From the NCBI RefSeq assembly GCF_005239225.2, contig NC_133289.1, positions 5,339,501-5,403,500 on the forward strand: DNA of 64,000 nt. The letters are read 5' to 3'. Below the pieces are notes generated by a model that saw only the letters and a list, made by a program, of their open reading frames with translations, was not told the origin of the DNA and searched no databases. Below are positions 23,224 through 35,110 of the stretch, piece after piece. Origin of the DNA: Populus alba. Taxonomy: Eukaryota; Streptophyta; Magnoliopsida; Malpighiales; Salicaceae. Made by a program: the position numbers and the translations under genes. The stretch's first letter is position 1; every line of letters begins with the position of its first letter.

Positions 23224-26163
23224 TTACAGCTCCAATTCATGATTAGATTCATCATCCTCTTCTTTTTGTTGTAGCTGTTCTTCTTCAATTAGTTGCAGTT
23301 CCAGTTGATGACTAAATTCATCACCAAAATCATCATCTTGCTGTTCATGTTTTTTGTGCTGTGGTTGATGTTGTTGCTCATCTTTTTGAGCATGACGTTG
23401 ATTCAGTCCTGTTTGCTGATAAAACACTTGCCTTTGGACATTCCAGTTCTCTGTGATCCTCTCAACTTCATCTCCAATAAATTCCCTATCATCTGATATA
23501 TGCTGTATGTTTTTGACATCTACTGCCTTGTTTGCTTCTGTAAAAAAAAAAAAAACAAAAAATAAAAAAACAAGCAGAAGGGTGGTAAATTAAATACGTT
23601 ATAGATACTGAAAGAATTTTGGAAGGGAAATATAAATTGGGAGACTCCATGATATCTGGACCAAGCATATTTAACATGGTTTAGATATTAACAACTGATA
23701 TGTGCTTCAAAGTTTATACAGCACCATAAATGATGCATATAAGAAATCACAGAGAAATTTTTGGGTTGAGAATCAAATCGGCAATAAGAATAAACACAAA
23801 CTGTTATGGAAATAACTAAGCAATCAAATATATTTAGAAAAACTCTACCACCCCGACCATTTATCCTAGTAAAAATTGGAGTATAACAAAAAATTCAACA
23901 ATTAGATAAATTCAAAAAATCACCGACAAGTAAATGTAGCTTCTTAGTGTTACAAAAAAAAAAAAAGTGCATTGATAAACTAGTTTTGCATCTGGTAACA
24001 GATAAAATCACTAGCTCTGCTAGGCAGTTCAGATACAGGTATATTAAGGAAGAATACACATGTTACTTTCATGATTTGATGCTTATTCAGTCTATAACTT
24101 TTAAATACAGATATGAGATGGATAAAAGAACATACCTCTGATGGCATGTTTCTTTGCCTCTGCATATTCTGTTGACATTTTCTTGAGCATCTCTAAATCA
24201 AATTCCATACCCTGCAGATGCAGTTCAATCCACAAGCTTATTCAGGGAGAAAACAAGAAGAGGAAAACCATGGCACCAACTGTGAGCATTGTAAAATCAT
24301 TATACCTACAGGTAACTATTTTCAAAACAGAAAAAGATGGCGAGGCCTATTGCAACTATTGATCTAGTGGAACCTAAGTAAAACCTTCACATGAGGAGTT
24401 ATGCAACATACCATGTCCATATGGAGGAACTGCTCAATCCGAGTATCATCAAATAACCTGTTATAAAGAAAGCAGTGGAGCAATAAGAGGATCCATAGAA
24501 TATTTTGAATCGTGAAACCTGACTAATCATGCTATTAGATTGGAATAAATCATATCATTTTTAGGAAACATACTTCTTATATGCAACTTGCACACGGGCA
24601 TCTTGCAATTCTGTGAGTTGGTTCACTGTCTCACTAACAGAACCTTCATGTAAGTCCACAAACCCAAAGAGAAACGTGTTCTTTTCTAGCATCCTTTTGA
24701 CCAAAGCAGGTACTACTTTTATTCCATGTTCTTTTGAATTTATAACAAGGGTCTTGAGTTTCTTCAACTCTCCTGTCAGATAACAAGAAGAAATAAGATG
24801 GCGAAAAAGAGAAGGGAAAACAAAACTTCAGCTAATCATAACTTCATTTTTACTATCATCACTTAATTCACCTCAACATGATCAAGAGCAATAAAATGCT
24901 TCCAAACGGGAGAGAGTTCACACAAAGAAAAACCCTTAAGCATGTTCACTTTAAACCTAAAAGTCCAACAGATGAAAAAAAATTAATCACAAGGGACAAT
25001 ACAGTGCAAAAACCCTGTTTGTTCATGGCTGAATACAAGAGTGGCCCCATAAAGAAAAGAATGGAAAAGATGATTCATGACACCAATACTGATGAGTTAG
25101 AATAAGACCTAGCAGAAGTAGTTTGTCTGAGGTAACTTCCAATTTTAATAAAATATGAGTGTGCCAGAACCATTCAAAACAACCAAAAGTCACACAGTAA
25201 TATGTAATCAATTAGTTCTGGTAAGAAGAATCAAAGAATTAATTTGAAAGCCAAATTGCACATCACCTGCCATTCAGATAAGCAACAAGGAAAATTTGAG
25301 CAAAAGCTTCATAATATGGCATGGCACATAGTTCAGCCTCATCATAATAAACTAAACCTCAAAATTAAGTACATCAAAGATAAATTTTATGCAAAGTGCA
25401 GATATACCAAGAGAGAAGTAGATTTTGAAAGGAGGCTTGAATGGTTGAGTCTCATAAAGACAGTAAAGGCAATACAGGCCTCCTAGCCTTTGTGATAAAG
25501 AAGAAGTGCTAATCATGTGACCTGCAATTGATTGCATGTTGGTTAGCAAAATTTGCATTAGAAATTGAATTAAAAAATCCTTGATCTACTTTTAAGGAGA
25601 TAATCATCTAAATTCACTATGAGCATGGTAAGATTAAACAAGCTCTCGCTTAACTATGTCTCAAGAAATCTGATGAGAAAGCAACATGATCCAAAAACTA
25701 TCCAGCCCCAGATGGGACTTGTCCATTATCAGAAACGGGCTTTTTATAAAATATAACCAGGGCAACAATCTTTAAACTGAAGAAAAACTCACAACGACAA
25801 CTGGATTCTAGCAAACATTATTTGCTTCAATGACAATACAAAAATCAAGTCGGTGAGAGCTCACCAATTGTATGAGCATACAACGACTGCATAAAGAAGG
25901 CCAATTTGGTAGGAGGACTAGCCTCAAAGATGTAGGTAAACTTCCTGGAAAGCCATACTCTTTTCATATCAGCCAAAGTTGTAAACTCACCCTAACAGTT
26001 CCCGAACACCACAACTGTTAAAACAATCAAAACATAATAACCCTTCCTGAAAAACAATAGCTAAACAGAATAAAAACAGCCCAAAATAACAAATCCAAGT
26101 AAATACCTCAACAAACTCATTTATAAGTTCATCAATGTCCAACTTGAATGGAGACAGATCCAT
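23224..26163 (-). CDS. SNAP43: snRNA-activating protein complex subunit SNAP43-like (SNAPC1), seven exons
   Basis: This is a SNAP43-type subunit of SNAPc, the nuclear complex that binds the upstream sequence element of snRNA promoters and recruits Pol II or Pol III. Minus-strand exons are 26163-26107, 25991-25865, 25521-25408, 24772-24574, 24457-24412, 24211-24136 and 23537-23224. All have GT-AG ends and consistent phases, giving 310 residues. It begins MDLSPFKLDIDELINEF. Family landmarks follow in order: DMKRVWLSRKF, FFMQSLYAHTIG, SQRLGGLYCLYCLYETQPFK, VVPALVKRML, FGFVDLHEGSV and FLHMDMG. The last exon encodes WNVQRQVFYQQTGLNQR and then a Gln/Glu/His-rich acidic tail of about 55 residues, which is low complexity and likely disordered. 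The start is the first ATG upstream of a good donor. The gene is tail to tail with the DIN10-like gene. The assignment is from recall of the plant family. Confidence 0.92.
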
Positions 26164-27166
26164 AGCGCCAGAGACTATTCAAATATTAAAACACAAGGAC
26201 AATATTAATTCCAGTAACCCTTTGGAAAAACAATATCAACAAGAAAAATAAGAACCTAAGTAACCATTGAGTTCAATTTCAAGATTTTAAACGGAGAAAG
26301 AAAGCAAGAAAGGGACTAAATTCATATCTCTAATTGAACAAGAAGAAACCCATGTTAAGAACTGAATAAGCAATATCTTCGAATGAGCAAGCACTGAAAT
26401 ACACTTTTAGAAAGGATAAAAAAAGAGGATTTTTTGGCCATAAAGGTCCCATCTTTATTTGAATAATCTTTCTTTCTATGTTAACCCAAAAAAACAAAAT
26501 TAAAACAGAGAGAAACCATAAAAAAGACAGAAAAGAAGAGAAGGTTTTTGCGGTGCTTTGGTTTTAGATTGTTTCAAACGACTATGCTAATTTTCTCATG
26601 TGGAGTGTTTTTTACCTTACTGGTTATTGTCCCTAATTGAATGTTTTTCAATCTCCATCCTCTAAAGTGGTTGGATCCAAGCAAAGTCGAGGCGCATCTT
26701 ATGCCACAACATAAAGCCGCGGTTCTCAGGGACAAGAGAAAATAGTCCAGCAAGTAAGTTTGTTTTATTGATTTTAACTATATTTTTTTTGTCTTAGAAT
26801 ATAATATATCACGTTTAACTTAATATAAGGGGATACTAATCTTGCTTGGGCAATTTATTTTACGTAAATATGTTTTAGTAATAATCCATAAGTGAAAATA
26901 AATAAAAAATGTGGATGGTTAATGTTCTAAACAGGAGAGAATCATAGAGAAGTAAATACTAAAATCCTTCCTTCTCACCTTTAGATTTGAGGTAACTATG
27001 GAAGGAATGTTTTACATAATTGGTGAAAAAGATTCAAATACTTGTAGTGTATTTGCAATTTAGAATCAAAGAAAGCAAATAATAAAGAAACCCGCAAACT
27101 TACAAGGAATAGTGAGACTGATTTCAAGTTGAAAATTCGTGTGTGGCCCTAATCAAAAGTGTGTGA

Positions 27167-27203
<37 letters not shown>

Positions 27204-28558
27204 TTATTTTAATATATTTTAAAATAAAAATAACAATAATTATATTTTTTAAAAACCTTAAGCTAAGCGACCTGTGGTATCATATGCTGGCAGCGTTAAT
27301 TTTACCTTAATTTCCAAGCAAGGTGCTTCCTGCTATAGGTGTTTTGATTTTGTCGGTGTGGGAGAGAGCATATTTTTTTAAGATCATCAACAAATAGTAA
27401 ATAAAATTATGATTATATCAAATTGTATATCAGCACACTGCAAATTACAAGTTAGCATAAATGCTTATTCAAATATTTGATTACTAAGAAAAATCTCCAT
27501 TTTCTTCATTCTAGCTCTAAATTTTTTACAACTGTAGAACTGAAAAAAGAAAATGAAAACTTAAGACAACATATGAAAAGCAAAAGTGGGATTGATTGTT
27601 ATGAAACGTACTTGAGAATCATGCTAACCTATTACTCACATGAAAACTAGAGACTCCATTGTTCCTTCCTCACCATAACCCATGTAATAACGACAGAGTT
27701 ATGATTCGGACAGCAACACTCTTCGAGCAAGATGAGTCTTTTCTAGTTGTTCAGTTTGATAAATTTATTGTCTTCTACAAATTTAAGTTGTGCTTGATGA
27801 TTTGAAATAGAAAAAATGACATTGCTTCTCTGCTTTTCACTCTTTATTCTCTTTACAATTTACATTCCACAATCCACAGTCTATAAATTGAGTAACACCT
27901 TCTCCTAAAAATATCACCAGCAAGTTTTCAAATAGCCTAAATTAAGAACAGCTTTGCAGATCTATAACAACTTTATCAACTTTTAAAATTTTAATTGATT
28001 TCAATCAACCCAAGTTTTTTATTGGAACGAAGTAGAATTACTAGAACGATTAACAAAGGAAAAGACTTGCAAAGAAGTAGAATTACTGGAACGAACTCAA
28101 CAAAGGATTAAACTCAAGGAATTAAAAGTAATTGTCTATGATTATTGATGACCATCTCTATGCCACACACTCAAGTAAGGAGAGAAGAAAGAGAAAGCAA
28201 GGAATGGGACAAAGAACAATTGGGGCTAAAAATCCCTTTCCAGCAAGAAAAATTCAATATAAGCAATTAAGTATTACCTATTGATAAATAGTGATTCAGT
28301 GAAGACTGAAAAGGATGCCGTTGATGATGGGGAAAAAAAAAGGAAAGCGTTTTTAATGAAGAATGAAGACTGAAGAGAAAGTTGTTGAAGTGTTGATGAC
28401 GGGAAAAAAGGAGAGTGATGTTAATGAAGAGGAAGTAGTCGATCTCACGGTGTCCGGTTAATTGTTAAATCAATAATGGCTGAGAACCTGAGCTTGAGAA
28501 TCCAACAAAACACAAAGATTAATGTCCAACATAAATTAACAGCAAGTAATGTGTTTAC
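26164..28558. other. SNAP43 upstream region and intergenic DNA
   Basis: The first ~450 bp presumably contain the SNAP43 5'UTR and promoter; I see no clear TATA box. Further on are a (TA)n microsatellite at 27172-27201, an AT-rich repeat fragment next to it, and unassigned sequence. No gene is supported. Confidence 0.5.
27172..27201. repeat. (TA)15 microsatellite
   Basis: Thirty bases of uninterrupted TA dinucleotide are followed by an AT-rich fragment of the MITE-like family (gattattttaatatattttaaaat). Confidence 0.95.
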
Positions 28559-28636
28559 CAGATTTTCAGCACCAAGAAGATTTTCTCTTTTTGCAAGATT
28601 AACAGCAAGTTCAAGATTATTTAATTGCCAAACTAC
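28559..28636 (-). pseudogene. Clathrin heavy chain exon fragment
   Basis: Read on the minus strand, this stretch encodes [19 protein letters not shown] followed by AENL. It closely resembles the part of plant clathrin heavy chain where the family reads [20 protein letters not shown]. It ends exactly at an intact donor-like CTG|GTAAAC. No other clathrin exons are recognisable nearby, and the reading frame is closed by stops beyond both ends. This is therefore a stray genomic fragment with a retained splice site, carried in by duplication or by a transposon. The assignment is from recall of the protein family. Confidence 0.6.
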
Positions 28637-29084
28637 TAAAAAAATGATATAAGATTGATGGCTCATACCTTATGGCCCTCTTCCACATAATAAAACATGA
28701 CAGAAAAAAAGAGAATCTAGTAAGCAAACTTGGCCACTAATGAAATTGTTGTTTCACTGACAGTGGCAAGCAAAACCAGCCAAGAGAGTGGAGACAATTA
28801 AATCAGAGGCAAACAAAGTAAAGAAAAAAATAGGGATTGATCTTTGCGCTGTTGGTGATGAGTGGAGAGTGGAAGTGTGGAACCAGCTGCGTTGTTGGTA
28901 TTGGTTGACTAGGGTTGAGATTATTGAGAATTTGATATTTGGGCTAAGGTGAAAGAGGAGATTGGGAGTGGGGATTATGTGTGAAGTGTTGGGGCCTCGG
29001 GGGAATCAGGGACAAGGAATCGGTATTTTTTTTTAACTTTTGTCAAACTCAGTAAAATTAAATCAATTTAAATTAGTCTGATTT

Positions 29085-29395
29085 TAACTGATTTTACTGA
29101 TTTTTAAGTTTTTAACCTAATTTTACATGTTATATACATGTTCACTCATAAAATCTTATAATTTTATGAGTCAACTCGGCATTTTAACAACAATGGCTAG
29201 AAGCTTGAAATACTGCAGTATAGTTTTTTTTGTTAAAATCATAAAAGCAGTTCTAAACTCATAATTTCACCCGATTTCACTTGATTTTACCTATTTTCAA
29301 GTTTTTAAAGCGATTTTGCATGTTAAGCATATATTAACTCCTAAAATTATATGATTTTACGAGTAACTCGCGAGTTTAACAGTATTGATTAGGAT
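29085..29395. repeat. Degenerate direct repeat of about 192 bp
   Basis: Two units share the order gattttac-tgatttt-aagtttttaa-attttgcatgtta, then cctaaaat-ttatgattttacgagt and an aactcgcgagtttaac-like end: about 29090-29205 and 29282-29395. They are about 75-80% alike by eye. The motif is one I associate with poplar dispersed repeats. Confidence 0.55.
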
Positions 29396-29649
29396 GCTAC
29401 GATCAATTTTTTAAATTACAAATAAAACTAAAAATATTATATTTGGTGTTATAAATATTATTATTTTTATAATAATGAATATTATTAATAAAATAATTAC
29501 TAAAGTAGAAAAAAAACGTATTCTTAATATTGAAAAACAACCATAAATTTGATTTGAAAAGTAAAACTAAAAATTACTATTACTATTACTATTATTATCA
29601 TCATTAATAAATTTTAAAAAACTACTATTATTAAAAAAAAAAACTTTGC

Positions 29650-29800
29650 TGGGACACGTGGTGCTTGGATCCTGCCTCAATGCTGAGCACATGTGGCATT
29701 TGAGCTTCTGCTTAGGGGCTGGGTACAACTCAGCGCACACGTGGCACTTGGATTGCTCTGGGCGTGATCATGCTCGTGCTCCACTTGAAGACACCTGGCA
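29650..29800. repeat. GC-rich island with four degenerate G-box-like repeats
   Basis: In otherwise AT-rich DNA, four similar units occur: gacacgtggtgcttgg (29653), gcacatgtggcatttg (29687), gcacacgtggcacttgg (29736) and gacacctggcacttgg (29790). Two contain CACGTG. Spacing is 33-54 bp. It could be part of a long terminal repeat or a fragmentary promoter. No coding frame was seen. Confidence 0.55.
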
Positions 29801-30847
29801 CTTGGGTAGTGCCGGTTGAAGGGGAATAGATCCAGCATCGGATCAAGTGGTCTTGCATCATGACCTGATTATTATTTGACTGCTATTGATGGTTCAAACC
29901 TTTTTTCTTTTTTTTCTGTATTTTCTTTTTAATCAACATGACAACATAGGCAAATCCATTGCTCTCGGATGCTACCTTAACTATCTAAAAGAAAAAAAAC
30001 TAATTTTGAAAATCATACCAGCATTTTAATAAATGTAATTATTATTACTGTTATTTTATTCATTGGAGTGTCTGTTAAGACTTTAAATTATGTAATTTAA
30101 GGTCTCACAATATGGATTTCAATCCTCTCATGTTCTTAAAACATGACCGGTCATATTTCAAGTCTTGTCATTTTTTTAATTCATTGATGGGTTAAATGAG
30201 ATAAATAAAATATTAAAAAGTTAAATTATTATTATTATTTCTATCATCAACCAGATCATGATCATTCAATTTAAACTTAATGGTTCAGATTTATTAAACA
30301 TGATGGTCTATGTTCAGGGTGGGCCTAGAAATTCTAGCTTGGGAGGCAAGATACATACATAGATATACAGATACAAGTAAAAAATAAAATCAAATTTCAT
30401 TTCAATAAGTTGATAATTATAATAAAATAAAATTCTTAATTTTTATATATATAGTATTTTATTACATTCCAATTAAAAAAATATTTAATTAAGATAGTGA
30501 ATTCATTGTACACCTAGACTCAATGTATCGTAGACTATCCTATTATAATTATTATTTCCCTAAAAAAACTTATTTGCATAGCTCTAGCAGTATTATAATT
30601 TCACTAGGATCAATCGATCATTTATTATATTGATTGGGATCAAAAAAGTTTTTCTTACTCTTTTCTGCATAATATAATGATCGGGATACTCTTTAAATAA
30701 AAATACAATCTAACTTAGATTTAGAGGCAAATTCATCTTTTTGCTTAAAAATACATGATGAATTTAATTAGTTACCCCTGCAATCAAATGTTTTTAAACT
30801 TGAATCTAAGAGCTTATTCATCTTATTATCCCCTCCTCCATTATCAT

Positions 30848-30866
30848 CCCCTCCCCTCCCCTCCCC
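30848..30866 (-). other. Potential G-quadruplex (four G4 runs, single-A loops)
   Basis: The plus strand reads (CCCCT)3CCCC, so the minus strand has four runs of four G separated by single A bases. This is an ideal parallel G-quadruplex or i-motif sequence. No gene is adjacent. Confidence 0.85.
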
Positions 30867-31959
30867 TCACATGTTTGCCGACTCACAATCACAAATCAAT
30901 GAAGATAAAGCAGAAAGGTTTTGCAGCTTCATTTTAAGGACCTCTTGTAGGATAAGCAAGCGACAGCGAGGTCCCCCATGTTAGGGCATCATCATTACAA
31001 CTTGTAGGGGAAAAGATACATAAGCCTTTACAGCCAGTATTTTGGCTAATTATACAAGCAAGATTAAAAGCAATTGTTCATAATTAAGAACTAGTTTATA
31101 TATGTGTGGCTTTAATGGATTACTTAGGCTTTTTGGTAGCTCATACTTTTTCCCCCCTTCTTTTTCTTGTATATAAATTGGTATAAAGTTATACCACACA
31201 TCCATCCATCCAGCAAATGCAAATAAAATAATGATTTTTAGATTTATAAATATGTAGAGGAATCTCTACAACATCTATATTGGAATCAAATATTAAAATA
31301 CCTTTTTAAATTAAGCTAATTAAATATTTTGGTTTTTTTTCTTCACATTAAAAAAAAAAAAAAAACTAAAGCATTTTTAAGCTGAAATAGTTTCTACTTT
31401 ATAAAGACATTGGCACAATTTGTTTCGTCAAGTCTTGACATTTTGCACCTCTTTGTTTTTTTAACCGAAATCTTTTATCTAGTAGAAGTTTTATAAAATT
31501 GTAAACCAGATTTTCTTAAAAAAAAAACAGAGAAAAATACTATACATACAAACATATTGAAGCATCAGCAGGGGAGATCGTGAACATATTTAAGCATTGC
31601 ACCTCCAATGCTTTTATGTGCAGATTACGTGATCAATTATATTGATTTAGCTTAAAAATTTTATAAAAAATTATATTAAAAACTTAATGCATACTAAAAA
31701 ATAAAATTATCTTAATTGAAAATATAATGATAAATTAAAATATCAAGGCTACATGATCATTTCTATGGATTTAGCTATGTCTCTGGTCAAATATTTTTTA
31801 AAACATAAGACAAAAATGTAAAGACGTCATAGATGTGCTTTCTTGAAGTTAAAAAACAAAACAAAAATCATGAACACAATACCATTGATCGAAACCTTTT
31901 TAGCTATTGAATTGGTGACATATTAGATAACATGTTCATTCTTTAAATATCAAGACTAT

Positions 31960-33080
31960 GACTTATTGAATCAACCCAAGTCAACATTTACTAACCTATA
32001 AAATCTACAATCATGATTATAAAATCGTGATAACCTATAAAAATCAAATTGAACCAAATTATATAACACAATTCTCAATCAACACGATGTCAAAAAAAAA
32101 AAAAAAATTAATTATTTTTAAAAATATCTAAAAAATGATGACTTAAGTCAACCTAGGTAAACATACAAGACTTGCGCTAAGCTGGGTTAACTTACAAAAC
32201 CTTATTTTGTTTGGTGAAACTATTTTTTTATTTAATTTTATGATAACAAAAATAGATACTCCTAAAATTAAGGATCAATCAAATATTAAAATATTTGTTT
32301 GAGACCACAATAACTCTATTGAAAAAAAAACCAAAACAAATTAAGAATCACAGTTTAAAATTAACAAAATACAAAGGATGAAATTAAAAAATAAAATAAA
32401 AAAAAATTCAATGTTGAAAGATGAAATAATAAAAAAAAAAAAATCAAAGAGAGAGAAAAAAATAGACCCAAAAAAGAAACCACCAAAGTCAACTTAAGTT
32501 AATCTTTCAAACTCGCAACACGGTCATGAGACCGAGATAAACCTTATATATATATATAAAGCATAATCTTCAACTAACTTAATTTCCAATCAACACAATT
32601 TTAAATGAAGAAAATAAGAAAAAATATTCAATTTTATAAAGAAGGACCAAAAAAGAGTGACTTGAGTTAAATTAAGTAAACTTGTCGAACTCGCAACTCA
32701 AGTCATAAGAATAGAATGATCACATAGAAAACAAATTTAAAAACATTTCGAAGCCTAATTTCCAACCAGGCGATATTAAAGAATAAATTTTTAAAAAAAT
32801 CAACCTAAAAAGACATGAGATGACCTGTGTTAGCTTGCAAAACTATCAATTCATATTATGAGATCAGGATAACCACACATAAAGCAAATAAAAAAAATAA
32901 AAAAAATCATTTAAAATTGAAACCAAGATTATCCCATATAATGAAAATAGCAATTATGAAGGATTAAATTGAACAAACAATCAAAATTTTTAATTAAGAC
33001 AAAAAAAAAATAATTAAAGAAATTTGGACCAAAATTGATATAGAAGAAAATTAACAAAGCAACACGAAAACCAAGTGAAA
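31960..33080. repeat. Dispersed repeat array (poplar-type)
   Basis: Repeated, diverged versions of one unit occur here. Each carries phrases like 'caacctataaaatctac', 'tcatgagaccgagataa', 'aaagcaaataaaa', 'caatcaacacgat' and 'gaccaaaaaagagtgacttgagttaa', then runs of A. At least four units can be made out (near 31970, 32150, 32510 and 32690-32890). I recall this as one of the commonest dispersed repeats in poplar. Related pieces occur at about 880, 57.8 and 61.5 kb. It is non-coding. Confidence 0.6.
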
Positions 33081-33089
33081 GAAAGAGAA

Positions 33090-34740
33090 AGAGAAAAAAA
33101 AGTTGTTAAGAACACACCAAACCCCATCAACACCGCACGCCATCTCAAATGGTAGACCTTGTCAAGATGATTCAAAAGAGATCGCAAAAAAGCAAATTTG
33201 GCGCCCAGAGGAGGTCAGACACGCCTTGAAAGCGCTACGACTCTCCTCACTTGCTAACTTGCTAACACGTGTAATTCACACGCCATCCATTCTTTCTCTA
33301 TTCATTCTATTTCATCCTTGGTCTTGTTTTATTTTTAAATTTTGTACCTTAAGCCTTAATTGTTTTAGATCAATATAATTGAATTTTATTTTATGAAATC
33401 AAGTATTAATTGCATGCCAGAATTTTTCCTTGACACCCTGATACCTTATATATAGGCAATCAAAACAAACCGTTGAGTTTGATCTCAAATAAATTTAATA
33501 TAAAAAGATCAAATAAAAATTAAAAAAGTTGTCTGATAAAAAAAAACAATTAGGATGAACATTTCTTATTGACTGTTCAATTTTGTCCCTGGTGCCAGCA
33601 AAAAAAAAAGCCTTAACATTTATCCAATCTTCATATTGTTTTAAATTTAGTCTCTTAAAAATATAGTTGTTTTAATTCAATAAAATTTTATTTATTCTTG
33701 ATAAACCGAGCATCAACCATCTTTCCTCAACACAATGCAATCCCCCCCTTCCTAGTTAGCCAAAACAAACCACCATGACTAGTCCTGTAAACACAAGCAT
33801 CAAAGGAATAAATTTTAAATAAAAAAACTGAGTGATCAAGATAAAAAAAAAAATCAATATATTTTAAAGAAAGAGAAAATATTATAGAATACTACACTAT
33901 CCTCATTGTTTTTTTTCCCCTATCTACATAGTGTCTTTTGCCATAAGCTTGAGGGTTTGTTTTTTCTTTTATATATATAATTATAATAATTGTAATGCAA
34001 TATCAAGTCACCTCGAATAATGAACAATTGGCACAGGGTTAGTAACTATTTAAACTCAATTTTTTAAGTGATGAAGAGGAACAAAACACCCTAAGACAGT
34101 TAATCAATCTTGGTGAATTAATAGACATGTGCATGATCTTCCATTGACCTGTGCTCATGAATTAGTTGATCAAGCAGCAAATGTTGTAATAATTTTATAA
34201 AATTGTTTAATTAAGAAGAAAATTAAAGGGGCTGGCTGGCTGGCTGGCATGAGAGGAAGCAGCTAGAAATTGGGAAGGGGAAAGACAAACTTGTGGATTA
34301 AATCAAATAGACAAACCTCCTTTCCAATCGTGTCGGGCATGTGTTGTGAGTTGAGAGAAAAGAGCCAGTGATATACTGACAAAAGACAACATGCATTTCC
34401 ATGCAACTGTCGCCATATATAAACACATGCTACACGTTACATCCCTTTAGCTTACTCGTAACCATTCATGTTTTTATCACATTTTTTAAAATATATTTAG
34501 TTGAATGTATGTGATGATGTGTTTTTAAAATTATTCCGGAAGATATAATCAGTTTAGTGGAAGAATATATTTTATTATTTTTACATCACTTTATTTTATG
34601 CAATTTGCAATAGAAAATAAAAGAAAAAAATTTTAAAAATATAAATTATCTTTTTGGGTTGCTATATGGTATTAAATATTTATCCATTGGAAACAAGTGA
34701 ATATGAAAACCAAAAAAGAGAAAGAAAAGAGATAGCAAGT
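33090..34740. other. Intergenic, no supported gene
   Basis: A GC-richer patch at about 33110-33290 (gcacgccatctcaaatggtag..., gcgcccagaggaggtc) probably belongs to the same dispersed repeat. A (GGCT)4 run lies near 34231. The rest is AT-rich and unassigned. Confidence 0.45.
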
Positions 34741-34749
34741 TTTAGATTT

Positions 34750-35110
34750 ATTAACATAATTTTTTTTTATTAATATTTATAATCTTAGTCCATTAGTATT
34801 ATTTTTATCGATAGACTCATAAACGGAAACACTCCATCAATAAAATTATTATCAATAATTTTTGACCTGTCGTTAATAAAATTACCATGGATTTATTGAT
34901 GGCAAAAATGCATCAAAAAAATTTATCCGTTTCATTTTATTTGTATTTTTATTAGGAAATTCGACATATAACCAATAGAAAGATCATATATAATTTCATT
35001 AGTGATTAAACAATGACAATGATATTTGCAGTAATTATGTTTTAACTTTCTGAAATATATATGCTGATGGACTTAATCCGTTGGTAAGACCATCAGTAAT
35101 TATTTAAAAA
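34750..35110. repeat. Decayed CACTA-like subterminal repeat region
   Basis: Short related phrases recur in both orientations: tcgatagactcat, ccatcaataaaat, gtcgttaataaaattacc, ttattgatggcaaa, attcgacatataacc, ttcattagtgatt, gctgatggacttaatccgttggtaa. They resemble the phrases at 38800-39110 next to the transposase remnant. Such motifs are typical of the subterminal regions of plant En/Spm elements. No terminus was identified here. Confidence 0.4.

Noticed and set aside
33103..33378. 91-codon plus-strand frame
   Set aside because: The GC-richer part belongs to a dispersed repeat and the rest is hydrophobic chance sequence; no start context or homology.
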